Source of the DNA: Echinostoma caproni
Taxonomy: Eukaryota > Platyhelminthes > Trematoda > Plagiorchiida > Echinostomatidae
Length of the DNA stretch: 64,000 nucleotides
Assembly (NCBI GenBank): GCA_900618425.1
Contig: UZAN01039638.1
Span: 5,855 to 69,854 of the forward strand
Direction of reading: 5' to 3'
Shown: in pieces, positions 45,707 to 59,200 of the stretch
Layout: each line of letters begins with the position of its first letter
Numbering within the stretch: the first letter of the stretch is position 1
Position numbers and translations under genes: made by a program
Notes under the pieces: generated by a model
What the model was told of the DNA's origin: nothing
What the model saw: the letters and a program-made list of their open reading frames with translations, nothing else
Database searches by the model: none

Positions 45707-48700
45707 GAAACGCCCGCAATATCCCGTTCTGTCTACAGAGTCAGGGATATGAAAAATTGCATTCTGAACAACACACAATTGTGATTTTCCCAGCTTATAG
45801 AGATTCAAGATGTGGCACCTTGAATAATGTGTCCGACTACACCATCAGTATAAAATAGAAGTATTCGAGCTTTTTCTATGAACTGTTTTCATCCATTGAT
45901 CCAATCTGAATTGGCTCTATCGAATATAGTCAAATCCCATGAGGCGTTGAACGGCAATAAACAAGGAATTACTTCGGGATTTGACAAGTAAACTTATTGA
46001 AATCTGTATGTGAGATGCAAAGCTATTTATTGAGAAAAGACAATCAGTCACGGGTAATTTTTGTGAATCAAATTCGCAGTTTAATAACCTCTTGTCTAGG
46101 TTGTCTCCACCGTTGCAAGCGAAATTATAATTAGTTGGACAGTAGGGCTTTTACTCACATGCGTGAGGCATTCCGTTTACCGGTATGCCGCTCGAATCAC
46201 AAAAAATGAGTGCATATATTTACTTCGTTTCGGACTGAAAATACGACACAGACAGCTGTGGGAAAAAGAGGTCTCGTCGCACAGGTGCGTATGCCATTCT
46301 GCTGCGTCTCGTTCTCACTCGGGTGAGCGAACGTAAGTATCCGCACATTCCCTATCATTGGTCACCCACCCTCACACTTGTCCTGTCCTCGCGGCTTTAC
46401 ATTCGAGGATAAACATGTGTTAAATGAAGTGGCAGATTGTGTTATATTTTTTTCTCTGTGAAATGTTAGCTCACGGATGTTGTGTGGAACTAAGCTGTAA
46501 ATTGAGACGATCAACAGAAAAACCAAATCCATGTCATAGAGCGATTCTGCTCTCCCGATCTGATGAATGTCGTTCGACAAATGTAACAACTGTGCGGGAA
46601 TTTTGAATACAGTCCTACCATAAAGCAATCTAATGAATGTTTTCTCTTTGTCGGAAAGAAATTTCAAACTATGGAGTAATAACGAAACTGAAGTTAGTAT
46701 ATCGAATACGCCAACAGATTTTGCACAATAGTTCATGGGAAAAGATGCGAGTTCGGCGAATAAAGAACACCTATTGGTGGTTCGTTTTCATGGTGAATGG
46801 AAGATTCAAACAGAGGTTCCAAATCTCTTTTGTCCTACAAGTAAAACCTCGTCAAAACAAATATTGGCCAACTAATCTTGGCTCCACAAGATACTCGAAA
46901 GAACCAACATCTGTTCTAAAGTTCTATTTTATTGAGTTACGGATTAAAAAACTGTTGGATGCTGGCGATGATACTCAGACGGTTTGTAGGCATAAATCAA
47001 ATTGTAGAGAAAATGACTTATGTGGTGAACGAACGACAATACTTCACAGGAAGCTAACGAGCAAATCGCGTCTACAACAGATGGTGTACTGAAATCAAAT
47101 GGTGGAATACGGAGCAAACAACAATGAAGAATAATTTCTCAACAATGACTCCATGGTTTTGCTGATCATAACTTAAAATTCACTAATACAGCCGCATTCC
47201 AAGGAGAGAAAACTGAGTAGATAGAAAGAATATAAAAATGAAAATGGTATACTATCGTTTCTCTTTCTTCCGTATGAAGTAGAAAGTCCACCTAATAAGT
47301 TCTACAGTAGTTTGGAAGGGGCAGGGGGCTAACTGCAAAGGTTTTCAGATTGCTGTCCCGCAAGACGTTGCTGCACACGGTAGTTTACAAAGTATAAGCG
47401 GTCAGACGTGAACATATTTTAAATATTGTCTTGTAGGTCGAAAACTATCTTTAACCTTTTGCTTTTGTGGCATAAATTTTATGAATCATACACAGAACCT
47501 TGTTCCTACTAGCCTTTGAGAAAGCTCTGATTGTGGTCCGCAACAGTGGGCTTAACTCTACCAAAAAGAACCCTGGTATAATTTGCGAGGGACATGATTT
47601 ATTACCTATTTGAATACATATTCCTATTTAGCATTTTCCTTGAGACCCCTTCTGTGCAATTGGTACACGTGACGATCAGTTACGAATCACTGTAGCGATA
47701 CCGACAACTTTCCATGGGCTCATCTATAGTAAGGCATTCATAAAGTGTTTTCATGGGAAAGAAACTTAAGGGTGCTACATTATATTTGTGACTGATGTGT
47801 GCTCGTACATCATTTCCTTGGAGGAGTCATGGGCTCAAAGAAACAGATATTATACAATTATGTTAATAACCTGTTCCGTTCCGTGGCTTTGAGAAGCTGG
47901 CGAAATGTATTCCGATACTCGCTCCGTAACAACTCTTCAGCGAATGAGTCGAAATGGAAATAAACTCTATCCGGAAAATGGTAAAAGATACAAGTTGCTC
48001 AGGTAACGTCTTTAAAGGAAACAAGAAACCCATACAGCTAATGATAGTTTTATAAAACGTCTCGTTCACCGAAGATTCGCTTTCAATATTAGCTTAAGTG
48101 ATATTATTAATGGTTGTTCACGCATTTGCAGCATTTCAGAGTAGTCCCGCAGCACTTAAGAGCACCATTCCTAATGATTAACTCGGGACTACTGTGATGC
48201 CGCCTCCGGGTTTATGCTAATCAAATCACTGAACAAGAGGCACAATCGAATACACTTGTCTGATTAAGGTCAAGCTGACCCTCATTTATTCGGCGTTCAG
48301 AATAGCGCCCACAGACGCGTCTTATAGTGGTCATCCAAAGAGTAAAAGGCAATGCGCGGTGGGCAATGAATCCATCATTACCGAGATGGGCTGAATTCTC
48401 ATCACGCCAGCAACTGCAACACCACCCTCCTCTTTTCGGACCTCAATATGAGAAATGTTGTTGTCCATAGAAGAGCATAGAACCGCGGTCTTTGTACATG
48501 GAAGCTTGTAGAGCAACTACTGGGTAAGTTTGAGGGTTGGACCAGCGGTCGGTCAAAGGTCATGAGTGCCTAATCTGGAGAGAGTGGAGTGGGATTGGGG
48601 GTAGGCTGAATTCTGTCAATAAAACCGTGCTTTACACGGCCGACGGTTATCACCTTGTGCAAATATCTCAGTTAATTTTGATAATCATTTTTTACTTAGC

Positions 48701-48814
48701 CCATGTGGTTGTTTAGAGGCACCAGACACTGTTGATGGTCATGGCTGTTGGTTTCATCCCTTGGGAGATCGTTAATTCCCCACTAATTGAGAACATTATA
48801 AACGGAAATATGAC

Positions 48815-49185
48815 TAAGAAGAGGGCACTGGACAGCCGTTTCATTCTATCTGGAAATTGGAAGTGTGCACTTTTTGTGATGATGACCAGCGACCATCTAG
48901 CCCAGATTTAAGGGTTTGAAATCTTAACCCGAATGCTCGCGGCTCGAGTCCTGACAGAAAACAAAATGTACGCTCTACTGAGGAGTCCGAAATAGGACGA
49001 AACAGCTGTCCACTACTCTTTGTTGGCCGTCATAATTATTCCCGTTACGTTTAAATGCATTCGGTTAGTGACAGTTGACGATCTTCCAAAGAGTGAAACC
49101 CACACCCAAGACCATCGAGAATGCCTGGCTCCACTGAACAATCGAATGGGATAGTCCAAACATGATAATCTAAATCCCATTTAAC
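48815..49185 (+). repeat. Interspersed repeat family R3, copy 3
   Basis: GGGCACTGGACAGCCGTTTC, TTTGAAATC, a B-box-like GCGGCTCGAGTCC and the tail GACGATCTTCCAAAGAGTGA, AATGCCTGG and GAATGGGATAGTCCAAACAT match the copy at 14762-15120. Both copies include a variant of GTGCAC(A/T)CT next to a stretch reading AAAGTGCAC or GTGTGCAC. Confidence 0.7.
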
Positions 49186-49451
49186 TCTATTTCTGTTATC
49201 AAGTGGTGTGATGCACTGCTCGTCTGGTCTGATAAAGAGCAGGGCAACTGAATCGTGCTTTCGTGGAGGAACGAAGATATGTCTCGCTTTTGAGAATTTA
49301 TCTCCTGCACCGTTTCGTTGGAGTCAACACTAATTCATTTTTCATTTTGATTGGAAACCGCTCATCTTGGCCGAGGACTTCTGCTTTTAAGATAAGTTAT
49401 TTCATCGAAGCTTCCATTTCCGTTGGGGGATTGGCACCAGCTGGGAGTATT

Positions 49452-49999
49452 NNNNNNNNNNNNNNNNNNNNNNNNNNNNNNNNNNNNNNNNNNNNNNNNN
49501 NNNNNNNNNNNNNNNNNNNNNNNNNNNNNNNNNNNNNNNNNNNNNNNNNNNNNNNNNNNNNNNNNNNNNNNNNNNNNNNNNNNNNNNNNNNNNNNNNNNN
49601 NNNNNNNNNNNNNNNNNNNNNNNNNNNNNNNNNNNNNNNNNNNNNNNNNNNNNNNNNNNNNNNNNNNNNNNNNNNNNNNNNNNNNNNNNNNNNNNNNNNN
49701 NNNNNNNNNNNNNNNNNNNNNNNNNNNNNNNNNNNNNNNNNNNNNNNNNNNNNNNNNNNNNNNNNNNNNNNNNNNNNNNNNNNNNNNNNNNNNNNNNNNN
49801 NNNNNNNNNNNNNNNNNNNNNNNNNNNNNNNNNNNNNNNNNNNNNNNNNNNNNNNNNNNNNNNNNNNNNNNNNNNNNNNNNNNNNNNNNNNNNNNNNNNN
49901 NNNNNNNNNNNNNNNNNNNNNNNNNNNNNNNNNNNNNNNNNNNNNNNNNNNNNNNNNNNNNNNNNNNNNNNNNNNNNNNNNNNNNNNNNNNNNNNNNNN
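49452..49999. other. Assembly gap (548 N)
   Basis: Run of N with no duplicated flanks. The right flank is unusually GC-rich (CCCGGTCGCGGTGGGGC). Long open frames across it are artefacts of the N run. Confidence 0.99.
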
Positions 50000-51321
50000 C
50001 CCGGTCGCGGTGGGGCTGGGTGATACGTTTGGTGTCCACTGGGGTCAGTTGAATTGAGCCTCGATCTGTTCAGCCCCTCAGTCCATACTGTGTTGCTGAT
50101 GCGAAATCGGTGTACCCTCGGACTCCTTAGTTACTTTACTTACGCCTATTTTCCTTGGTCACGTAGTCCTAAATAGACGGAAAAGAGCGCGACTACTACC
50201 GAAAGCCGCAGCTTTCTCCATCTCTCTACACTTCCCGACCTACTACTTCTCGCGGTCATTCCTCAGACTTTAAGTGAGCTGGTGTTTANTTTAAAGGATT
50301 TGCACACTGTGGCGTCAAGATGAAGGGTTCTGCGGGCGTCTAGAAGGTCAACTGAGGTCAAAGAGATTTATCGTTTGTGCTTCGAGCCTGCGCCAGAGTC
50401 CGCTTTGGTTTTTTATTGCCATTTGAACGCTTCCTTGATTTTCTTTCGATGTTCATTAAGTCTTTCGGCTGGTGGTTGAACCGATAGGCGATTACGGAAT
50501 TCCAATTCAACGGCCCTTTTGCAGCTATTACTGATTTTATATCATGGATATCCGTTACCGGTGGCTTCATTGCCTTCTTTGTCCGCGTATACAGGTGGTG
50601 ACAAGTGAGAGAGGCAGTCTTGAACAGACCGCCTTCAGCGGTAACTGACGGCAATGTGGTCCATTCGAGTCCATTTCTTTGAAAAGGTCGGTGGTTTCCA
50701 AATATGGAAGTGTCGTTTTCTGTTTGTGAAGTTGGAACTGGACAATTCAGTGAATCCCCAGAACAAACTTCAATCAGTGAAAATCTGCCAAATTATTCAA
50801 GACAGCATCGATCCGCTGTAAATGACAAGTCTAGCTTTCGGAATTTGTTTCAACTTCACAGTGAAGATGGTGCAATCACAACTTTCTGTTTCTTTTCTAC
50901 AGCTTTAAACATCACCGATTAACACCAACATGGCATGCAATCAACGAATTCCGCGCAGGCTAATTCGATCTATGCGTGATTTCGACAGACAACTGAAGAA
51001 TAGAATATCCCAATGAAGAAACACAGAAATCCTTCATAAAAGTGATTACAAAATTTGTTCGAAATTCATTCGAAATGGGTCGACGAAGTATACCAACAAA
51101 TACCTCACCATTGGTCACACTGGTTTTGGGAGCTTGTGGTTCGAAAGACTGCGGCAAAGATGTCGTGGCAGGAATGTCATGCACCTACTGTCGGAAATAT
51201 TTTCACCCTCGTGCGCAAAACGATCGAGCAGGTAGGCAAAAGTGACGACTGCACAACCAGATTGTTTTTGGATCCCCACAGAATGCCTGAATACCCAGTT
51301 ATCGAATGAATTATAGATATT
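50000..51321. other. GC-richer repeat-like stretch, unassigned
   Basis: The part at 50000-50660 has clearly higher GC than its surroundings and a 98-codon minus-strand frame (50654-50358) with a basic tail but no recognised domain. The string TTACTTTACTTACGCC at about 50131 looks like a retroelement 3' end. The part at 50700-51310 has overlapping short frames on both strands. A single N lies at 50289. Confidence 0.35.
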
Positions 51322-52482
51322 GAGGAAACGAGTCGGTGAACGAACAGTTGTTTTCGGACATTCCTAGTCATGCTCTTACATATCATATAGTGGGACAAAC
51401 TATTGCATAAGGACAGCCATTAGCTCAATTTAAGGCCATTAATCGGAAGCAGATAGTAGAGGATGTATATTTGTGTGTGTATGTGTCCACAGAAAATATA
51501 CGGAATGCTCAATATAGCAACTTCTATAGTTTCGTTCCTGTGAAATATAAACATAATCTGGTTCGCTGTCTAGCCTTCAGAGCCCGGAGAATTGTTTTAG
51601 CAGACACACTGGATGCAGAACTACGCTTCGTCCTCCAAACGCTGAAGGACAATGATTATCCGGAGAAATTCACCGATAGGAATATTCGGCTCCATCCCTA
51701 GCAGGTGATTTTCATGTGTGTCCTCAAGAAAGAACTATTTATAGGGATCCCATTTAAGGGGTACTTAAAAACAAAAAGCCCCACAGTCACTGGTAGCGGC
51801 TGTAAATTCCAATTTCCCCTGCAGTCAAGCTTAGACCGGTGTTCTCTACATCATCGGTGGTGCTAATGCAAGTGAAAGACAAACTGACGAAACTGACCTC
51901 ATCTATACTAATTTAATCTTTTACGTTCGTCTGTGGCGCATGTTACATAGGTCGTACGACGGTAAGGCGTTTGTCTCAACACGTTAAGGAGCATCACCCG
52001 CGATGGTTAAACCAGGGAGAAACCGACTGTATGTCAAATGCGATCGTGGGACATCTGGTCGACACCGGGCACAAGATCGAACCGCAGAAAGCTTTGGATG
52101 TTGTTTATAGCATCCAACTCAATCGATCGAGGGCGGCCCGTGTTTGGACACTAGCTATGGTTGAGGCGATGGCTTACTAAGCCCTAACCTGTGTGACCAA
52201 GAGGGCTGGTGCAGGCGCTCCGATGGCCTTGATCGGGTGTGAAAACCAAGACGGAACATGACGTGCCAATTGACAGAAGTGGGGACAGGTCACATAAACT
52301 AACACACTAAACATTCTTGCACACACATACGCACATATACATCCTCTACTCTCTGTTTTCGATTAATGGCCTTAACCTGAGCTAATGGTTATCAGTATGT
52401 AAGAACTTCTTCCACCATGTGATATGTAAGAGCGTAACTAGGAGTATCGGAAACAATTTTTCTCTCACTGACTCGTTTTCGC
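51322..52482 (+). mobile_element. Penelope-like element, 3' part, between inverted terminal repeats
   Basis: Two segments near the C-terminus of a Penelope-like polyprotein are visible. At 51525-51701 is the R-A-R-R-I-V-L-A-D-T-L-D-A-E-L segment with a Y-P-E-K-F step. At about 51917-52180 is a GIY-YIG endonuclease frame: C-G-A-C-Y-I-G-R-T-T, V-R-R-L-S-Q-H, K-E-H-H, and G-H-L-V-D-T-G-H-K-I. The linker between them is frameshifted. The reverse transcriptase core is missing. About 170 bp at the left (51322-51487) is repeated inverted at the right (about 52306-52482), for example AGAGGATGTATAT against ATATACATCCTCT and AAGGCCATTAATC against GATTAATGGCCTT. Not functional. Confidence 0.8.
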
Positions 52483-52529
52483 AATGCTATCATGGGAATG
52501 TTCAAGCAGTATGGGCAACTGGAACAGGT

Positions 52530-55500
52530 ATGAGAAGGTATTATTGGCTGCTTAGGAAAGGCAAACTAAAAGCTCAGCACTGGAAGATGGGATAGCTTCC
52601 TTGAATTCCCATTTTCTCTCTCTGGGCCCCATCCAGCCGCCGAAGAACCTAGTCAGGTTTTTCCATAGTAGATCTGATCCAACGCACCTCATGTGCTCCG
52701 CTGAATTTATCAAGGTTCCAAAAACAACGAGAACCCTTCAATGCTGCCAACACTTGTTATTATTACGACGAGAATAACAGCAACAAATGATGCGGACTCA
52801 ATTTCAGATTCCGGGAGCCACATCGAGTCCGAAGTATCAACACCAAAGATATAACATGCTTCAACAAAACATAAGGGGATGATTAATCTCTTACCGCACT
52901 GAGAGTTATCTGCACCAATGTATTAGAAGCGACAGCAACTCAACTGAGGAAGAGATAAGTGGAAGAGCTTGGTCACTGGACTGCATTCTGTACTCAAATG
53001 AACATTGCCGTTCACCCAATGAGCTTCTTTCGTCAACCGACCTTGCTTCACACCGGGGAAATACTTCGCGTTACTTTGAAGGATGATAAGGACGTCGAGA
53101 ACGTTCTTCTTTCTAATTACCTTCTAGACAAAGTTTTAAGTCGTATAAGCATACTTCTTGATCAACTTTGGACCGAACGTGCACTCTGTGGATACACTCC
53201 AGTCGAAGAATGAAGGAAATTAGACGATCCAGAAGAATTTAAATGCCATTTAAGAGGTGATTGAATGCTACAATATTTTCACCACCTCAGTCAGCTAACA
53301 TGAATAATCAGCAAAGTATCGTGGAAACGCCCCGAGGATCATGAAGGTAACCCTTTGCACCACGTAAATGGTCACATGGATCCTGCAGACACTGTATCAA
53401 AACAGAAGAAGAAGACCACCAGAATGACGCATTAGACCACAGTTGAATAGTGAGGTAAAATGGTATCCGCAGTTAGAAAACCGGTCTAAGACGCTGTCTC
53501 TTCCAAGCCAAACTTCACTCCCCTCCCCTTCTTCGCGTTCAGAGAGTGGTCGGCATAATTAACGGTTCGAACCCCAGTGAATTCATAAACCGATATTCCC
53601 TGGCTTGCTTTTGCACGAACGCACAAGGCTTCCTTAGTAAATTCCTTGAGATACAAATAGGCTTGCAAACTGGTCGATGGAATCTTGTTGCCATTACCGA
53701 AACTTGGTTTGCTACCGATAATCTTGATTGTGAATTGTAACTACCCGGAATGTCGCTGCTGAGACGTAATCGTTCTGCACGAGTTGGCGGTGTGTTGCTA
53801 TATTTTCGCAGCAACCTTGAATATTAGCCACTGTATCTCTTCAATGTAGCACCGAGACACTTTGGTACAAAATGAGGCTGGCCATAGATATCAATTGTTT
53901 GATCGGTGTAGTCTAACTACATCCTACATCCTCAGACTTGGCTAAAGAGGCACTGTTGCAGGCAACTAGATATGCTCTTGCAGTTTAGTTCACTCATGTT
54001 CATATAATGGGAGATTTCAATTACCACAATTTTATAAAAAACAACAATTATCATCATACATTCGAGTGAGATTTATCACAGTTTATAGACACACACCCGA
54101 TATATAATCACGTAAACGATCCCACTAGATTTAGAACAGGCCACCAACCAACAACTTTGGACTTGGTATTGGCAAGCGAGGAGCTTATCTTCGAATCTGT
54201 CGAAATAACGTCTCTATTAGGACGGAAAGACCATGCACTTCTGCTTTCGATTACGTTTACCACACCTCAATAGACATATGCCTGAAAACCAACAGACGCG
54301 CCGTTATTGACTACAGAGAATTGCTGAACCTTGCAGCATTCAAGCAGTGGACTCAACCATAAGAGCAACTAGATCCACTGGAGTTCTAGAAAAGATTCGT
54401 TGACACAGTAAAAGGACGCATAAGTGTCGCCACAAAATTCAAGCATATCAGTACGTCCCCTATACGATTATCACCTATCCGCAGTCAAACAAAGAAATGG
54501 ATGTCACAGAGCAAATTCTCTTGATGACAACTGGGATAAGTATATAAGTTGAGAAACGGTTGCGTAAAATTATTACGAGNNNATTACGAGAGGATAAACG
54601 GAGGTTTAAAGAAACCCTATCACACAAATTTATTTTCAATCCAAAGCTCCTATGTAAGCATATCAATGCCACCAGAAAAGTGAAATACGGATTATTAACA
54701 CTAAAATGTGCAGGACTCATCTGCACTATTACGTGGGAAACAGCCGAATTCCTAAAAGTCCAGTTCTATTAAGTTTTTCATACAGGTGACAAAGTCGAAT
54801 CACAGCTTCCATACCTTCTGCCAAGTGTCCCATACCCTCAGTCGACCACCGTAAACTTCAATTGTGAAGCGGCAAAAGCTAAACTATTGGTACAAGGTAG
54901 GAATTCATCTCAAGGGGAAGAAAATATCCACCCATAGACCCTGACATTCTTGGTGAATCACATATCTGCAACAATTGATAATTTCTATCAAAGCATGTTC
55001 GACAAGACGAAGATCCCTCAGTCCTGGCAACACGGTATCATTTCAACTGCCGTACAGTTACACTTCTTCCTGTCTGTAAAACGTAATGGAATTAGTTTTT
55101 GCTGATTCTCTGACGGAGCATTTTGAGAACTATAACATTATTTTGTCTTCTCAACGCGACTTTCCAAGAAAACTCTCATGCAAAACAAACCTGCAACTTG
55201 CGCGAGATGAATGGATAAGATCAGTTGACGCAGGGTAGCAGTAGACGTATTGTTCTTGGACTTCTCCAAAGCTTTTGACAAGGTGAACCATAACGACGGT
55301 TTTGAGGACTGCTCTTTGAATGGATTAGGGCATTTCTTGGAAAACGTACCGTATCGTTTTGTGTTATTGCTTATCTATCGAGACCGAATGAGACCGTCCG
55401 TGGAGTTCCACAAGGATCCCTACTAGTTCCGTACCTTTTCCTAGCATGCATGAACAACCTACCATATATCCTTGGAGAAAAGGCATTATTATTCGCTGAG

Positions 55501-56290
55501 GAAGTCAAAACATGGGGGACAGTACAATATTTTGAAGATTATGAAATCTTGCAGGAAACTCTCGACGCAGCTTACCGATGGTCTATCTCTATTGACATCG
55601 AATCCAACGTTGGGAAATGTAAGGTTGTATCGTTGTGTCACAGGGATCGCTTTCGATGCTTAATTGGACTCAGCCATTACCGCTAAAAATATTTGGCTGT
55701 TATTGTTCGTGAAGATTTAGGATGTTCCACATATTGTGCTTGAGCATCCTCAAAGGCCATACAGCACTTTGGATTACTAAAACTTGTTTTTTAATATTTT
55801 GAAGCAGACCTATTTCCCCGTTTGCTCTTAGTATGCATTAGACCATACACCGAATATGTTATACAGGCTTGGAATCCATGGCTAATCCGCGACTAAAAGG
55901 CACTTGAACATCTGCAGAGAACAGCAACCAAAATGGTCAAAGGGTTGCAATCTAAAACCCACAGTGCAAGGTGCATATTCTCAGACTCTATTTGTCTTAA
56001 TACAGTCGAATACGGAGAGACATGATCTTCAGATATCACATAATACATCAATCTAATCACCCTTGTAGTACTTTGATAACACTCTCCAGTACTGGTCTCC
56101 TCAGAGAACGTCCATTTAAACGTTTGCTCCAAAAGAGTTAGCTAGACTGTGGGCTTCAGTCTTTCAGCCTCAGAGCTTGTAATACGTGAAACTCTGTCCC
56201 ATCACAGGTGTTTCGGGCACTAACCATCGATTTTTCTAAGTCGCTGCTTGATGAAGCATTGAAACATCTAACATTTAAGCACCCGTGAGT
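52530..56290 (+). mobile_element. Decayed CR1-like non-LTR retrotransposon, nearly full length
   Basis: In order: an ORF1-like frame at 52959-53213 (R-V-T-L-K-D-D, E-N-V-L-L-S-N-Y-L-L, then I-L-L-D-Q-L-W-T-E-R); an endonuclease from about 53600 (N-A-Q-G-F-L-S-K, A-I-T-E-T-W, then M-G-D-F-N-Y near 54010 and T-L-D-L-V-L-A near 54155); and a reverse transcriptase from about 54590 (F-L-D-F-S-K-A-F-D-K-V-N-H near 55260, and the L-Q-E-T-L-D-A-A-Y-R-W-S segment near 55550). Many stops and frameshifts are present. A 3-N gap lies at 54580-54582. It is the same family as the copy at 62.1 kb. The 5' edge abuts the Penelope terminal repeat. Confidence 0.78.
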
Positions 56291-59200
56291 GAAAGTTATA
56301 ATTTGCTGTTTATTTGTATTACCAATCGAACCCAGAGTGTACAGATGCTACGACATTGAATAAGCATCGGCGTGATAATTTACCCATAGTAAAACTTTGA
56401 ATTTAACTAACGGCTAGGGAAATAAGCTATCCAATTTTACACGAAACACGAAAGAAAATTCAGACCATTTTCACTGAAGTATTTGAATACGGGTACATAT
56501 CTTCTGAACGGATTGATTGAGTTTCACCGTTTTTCTAAGTAAACTGGTTCAAAAACTTCATTTACCGAATAATCTACACGATTGACGATACAATCATGGT
56601 TTACACCTGGCTTTTACCGTGAGAGAAGATAAAACTTTGATAATATCATTAGTTGTGTATTGAAAATTTTGGCATGCTCGGAGGAGATACATTACTTCCG
56701 TTAGTGCATTTTGGGTGTTTAACTGTTGCTGTTGCTGTTGTTTTGACTCCTCTGTATGACAATTGGAATAAAGATGGATATACTGAAACCAGGGCACCAA
56801 TATATATGTAGGATTAAATCTCGCATACTAGTGCACTATAAGTTACCCAAGTTACAATAGGAGCATTTTTGTTACCCTAGAAGGACAAGATAATTTGTTT
56901 TATTCCCGATACACAGAGTAATGTGAACATTTTCCCAGACAGATGCGGTTGCAGTGATGTTAGTGCGAAACCTTTTCGCTCCGGTTATGGCCCGCTGCTT
57001 GACTGGGAACGGAAAATCCAAGTGAGCACAACTTCAGAATAATTAATCTCCACCTCCATGTCTCAGAGATGTTTGACATAGCTTTGTGCGATACTAATGT
57101 GAACAAAATTCTCTATTTTCATTCATCTTTCTTTAGAAAACCGACCTGTAGTTTCTTACTCACCCAAAGCCAGATTCTGAGTCTTTTGTACTTCATTCAT
57201 GTCCGATAGTAGCACGCCAAACGGAAGCGACAGAAACATGAAAAGCGGAAGGATTACCAATGCCAGCATTGTGGGAATTCTCGTGCAGTCGTTGCTCCTT
57301 TTTACAAGTTAATTCCAGAGATCTGAATGAAAAATTAATTCATATTGAATAACTTTTTGATTCAGGAAGATACGTAAACAGTATCTCAATAATTGGTTTT
57401 CTATGAGCAAAAACGTGAGAAAACTGCTATTGAACAACAAATGGAAGCGAATATCTCACATACGAATAATTAATAATAGGTCGGTAACTAACAGAAAGTT
57501 CTCTCAACATTTGTTTCGAGCCTTTACAAAAGACATAACAATGATCATGCAAGGACTTAATTTACAAAAAGCGATAAATGCATGAAAATTGTTTTCTTCT
57601 TTTTCAATGCAACGCTGCTTTACACAACGCATTAGAATAATGCCGATGACCTGTATAAAAAACACCTACTGAGTATCACTTTATACTTCACTTCCCATTT
57701 TCAATAAAACCTGACCTTGATTGACGATTCGTTGAAATTCAATTTGCTCTTTTACCTACCGCTGTAAATGCACTTTGTGTTTTTAGGATTTTACCACGAG
57801 TCCCATCTCCCATGAGATGAAAAGCTATCCTCTATAAATCCCACTTTTTAAGACCGATTCATAATTGGCTGAGATACCGACTAATTAACATGATCCACGG
57901 ACACCGTGTGCATAATGATATAATATTATTATTTTGTTCTTAGACGCAAGACGTAACAGTACACGACGTCTTTCGAAACACTCCAGCCCCGTGTTGGGGA
58001 ACCTTTGACTATCTAATAACACAACCCTGGCGTCACATATTTCTTCAGTATCCCCTTACTAATTTACCGAAAATATTGTATGTGTACGCACTTCTACAAG
58101 TCCCAACAAGGAATTAAAAGCTGTTCTAACTCTTTCGTGTGCATACAATGGTGTTTAATTAGTGTAACAACGGACGTTTCATTGCAAATTCATGCTTTTT
58201 AATACTGATGGAATCGTGTATTGTGGAAAGCAGTGACATTACAGGTGAGGTGAGTAGTTCGGTAGTACACTCGAAGTTGAAAGTCACAATGTGCCGCTTA
58301 CACTGCTGTTCTCTCCTAAGTTGACGCACAGCTTTGTTCTCATCAGCATTAGACCATAGTATTTAAGCCCATACATGTGGTTTTCTATTCACACATTGAT
58401 ACAGAACTAGTCAGTGGTTTACTTCACATTAACACATGAATTTTAAAAATATGTCGCACCGTCTGATCAATGCTCGGTGCGGTCGACACCCATTCACGAT
58501 CACCAAAACGCGTATGTAGCTGCCTGGTAGAATAAAAACTGGAGATTATTACACTTGCATAATTAACAACACGAAAATGCCATCTTCCACCATATCGTAT
58601 TGTACACATGTGAAAACATTCATTCAACTATTGCCTGAAAATCAGTGTGACTATGTTTAATAGTTATCTGTTCCTTGAGCATAAAATGTTATGGATTCTA
58701 CTGTTGATGTTGGTTTCATTTTTTTCAAAATGACCACTGAATGCACATGACGGTTGCCAGTCTAACAGACACATGCATACGACAAAGTCAGAATTTTACG
58801 AGTTTTAATGCTGCCATGCAGATAGTGTTTGACCGATGGCTCTTTGTACGCACGCACACACACTCACAAAAGTCAAGCTTTGGTCGTCCACCAGTAATAG
58901 GTTCCGTGAAACAGACACATGGATGTGTACATAAAGAACTCGTAAAATGCGTTTGCCAGGTCCGGACAAGTATTTGTCATTGATTGATATCGAGCACGCT
59001 GTTTGTGCTTAACGATCTTGGGGGAGAATGGTGACTGATTAGGACGTTGTGTTAGGTAATGTTATTGTGGTGGAGTTATGTGCCAATGGAATCGAAGTGA
59101 ATCGCTTTTTTGGTGTACATCGCTTCCATGTCGAGAAATGCGAAAAATCAGTGTATTGCTCTTTCACTCGTTTTTTAGTTTCTTCATTCGGAAGCCCAAC

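Larger units (their letters stand above)
31701..49451. other. Gene-poor intergenic or intronic stretch
   Basis: Apart from the SINE and R3 copies listed separately, I can support no gene here. GC-richer patches without a clean frame at about 36700-37350, 37560-37880, 40330-40700 and 42240-42760 look like old transposon debris. The 151-codon plus-strand frame at 46637-47092 has no recognisable domain. Single N bases lie at 39518 and 40011. Confidence 0.45.

Noticed and set aside
46637..47092. 151-codon plus-strand frame with a short C-x5-C-x5-C string near its end
   Set aside because: No domain over the rest, no splice-framed module and no sign of a repeat; likely a chance frame in AT-rich sequence.
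49263..50057. Long open frames across N runs (also at 17465-17902 and 60169-60803)
   Set aside because: The frames are open only because N codons hide stops.
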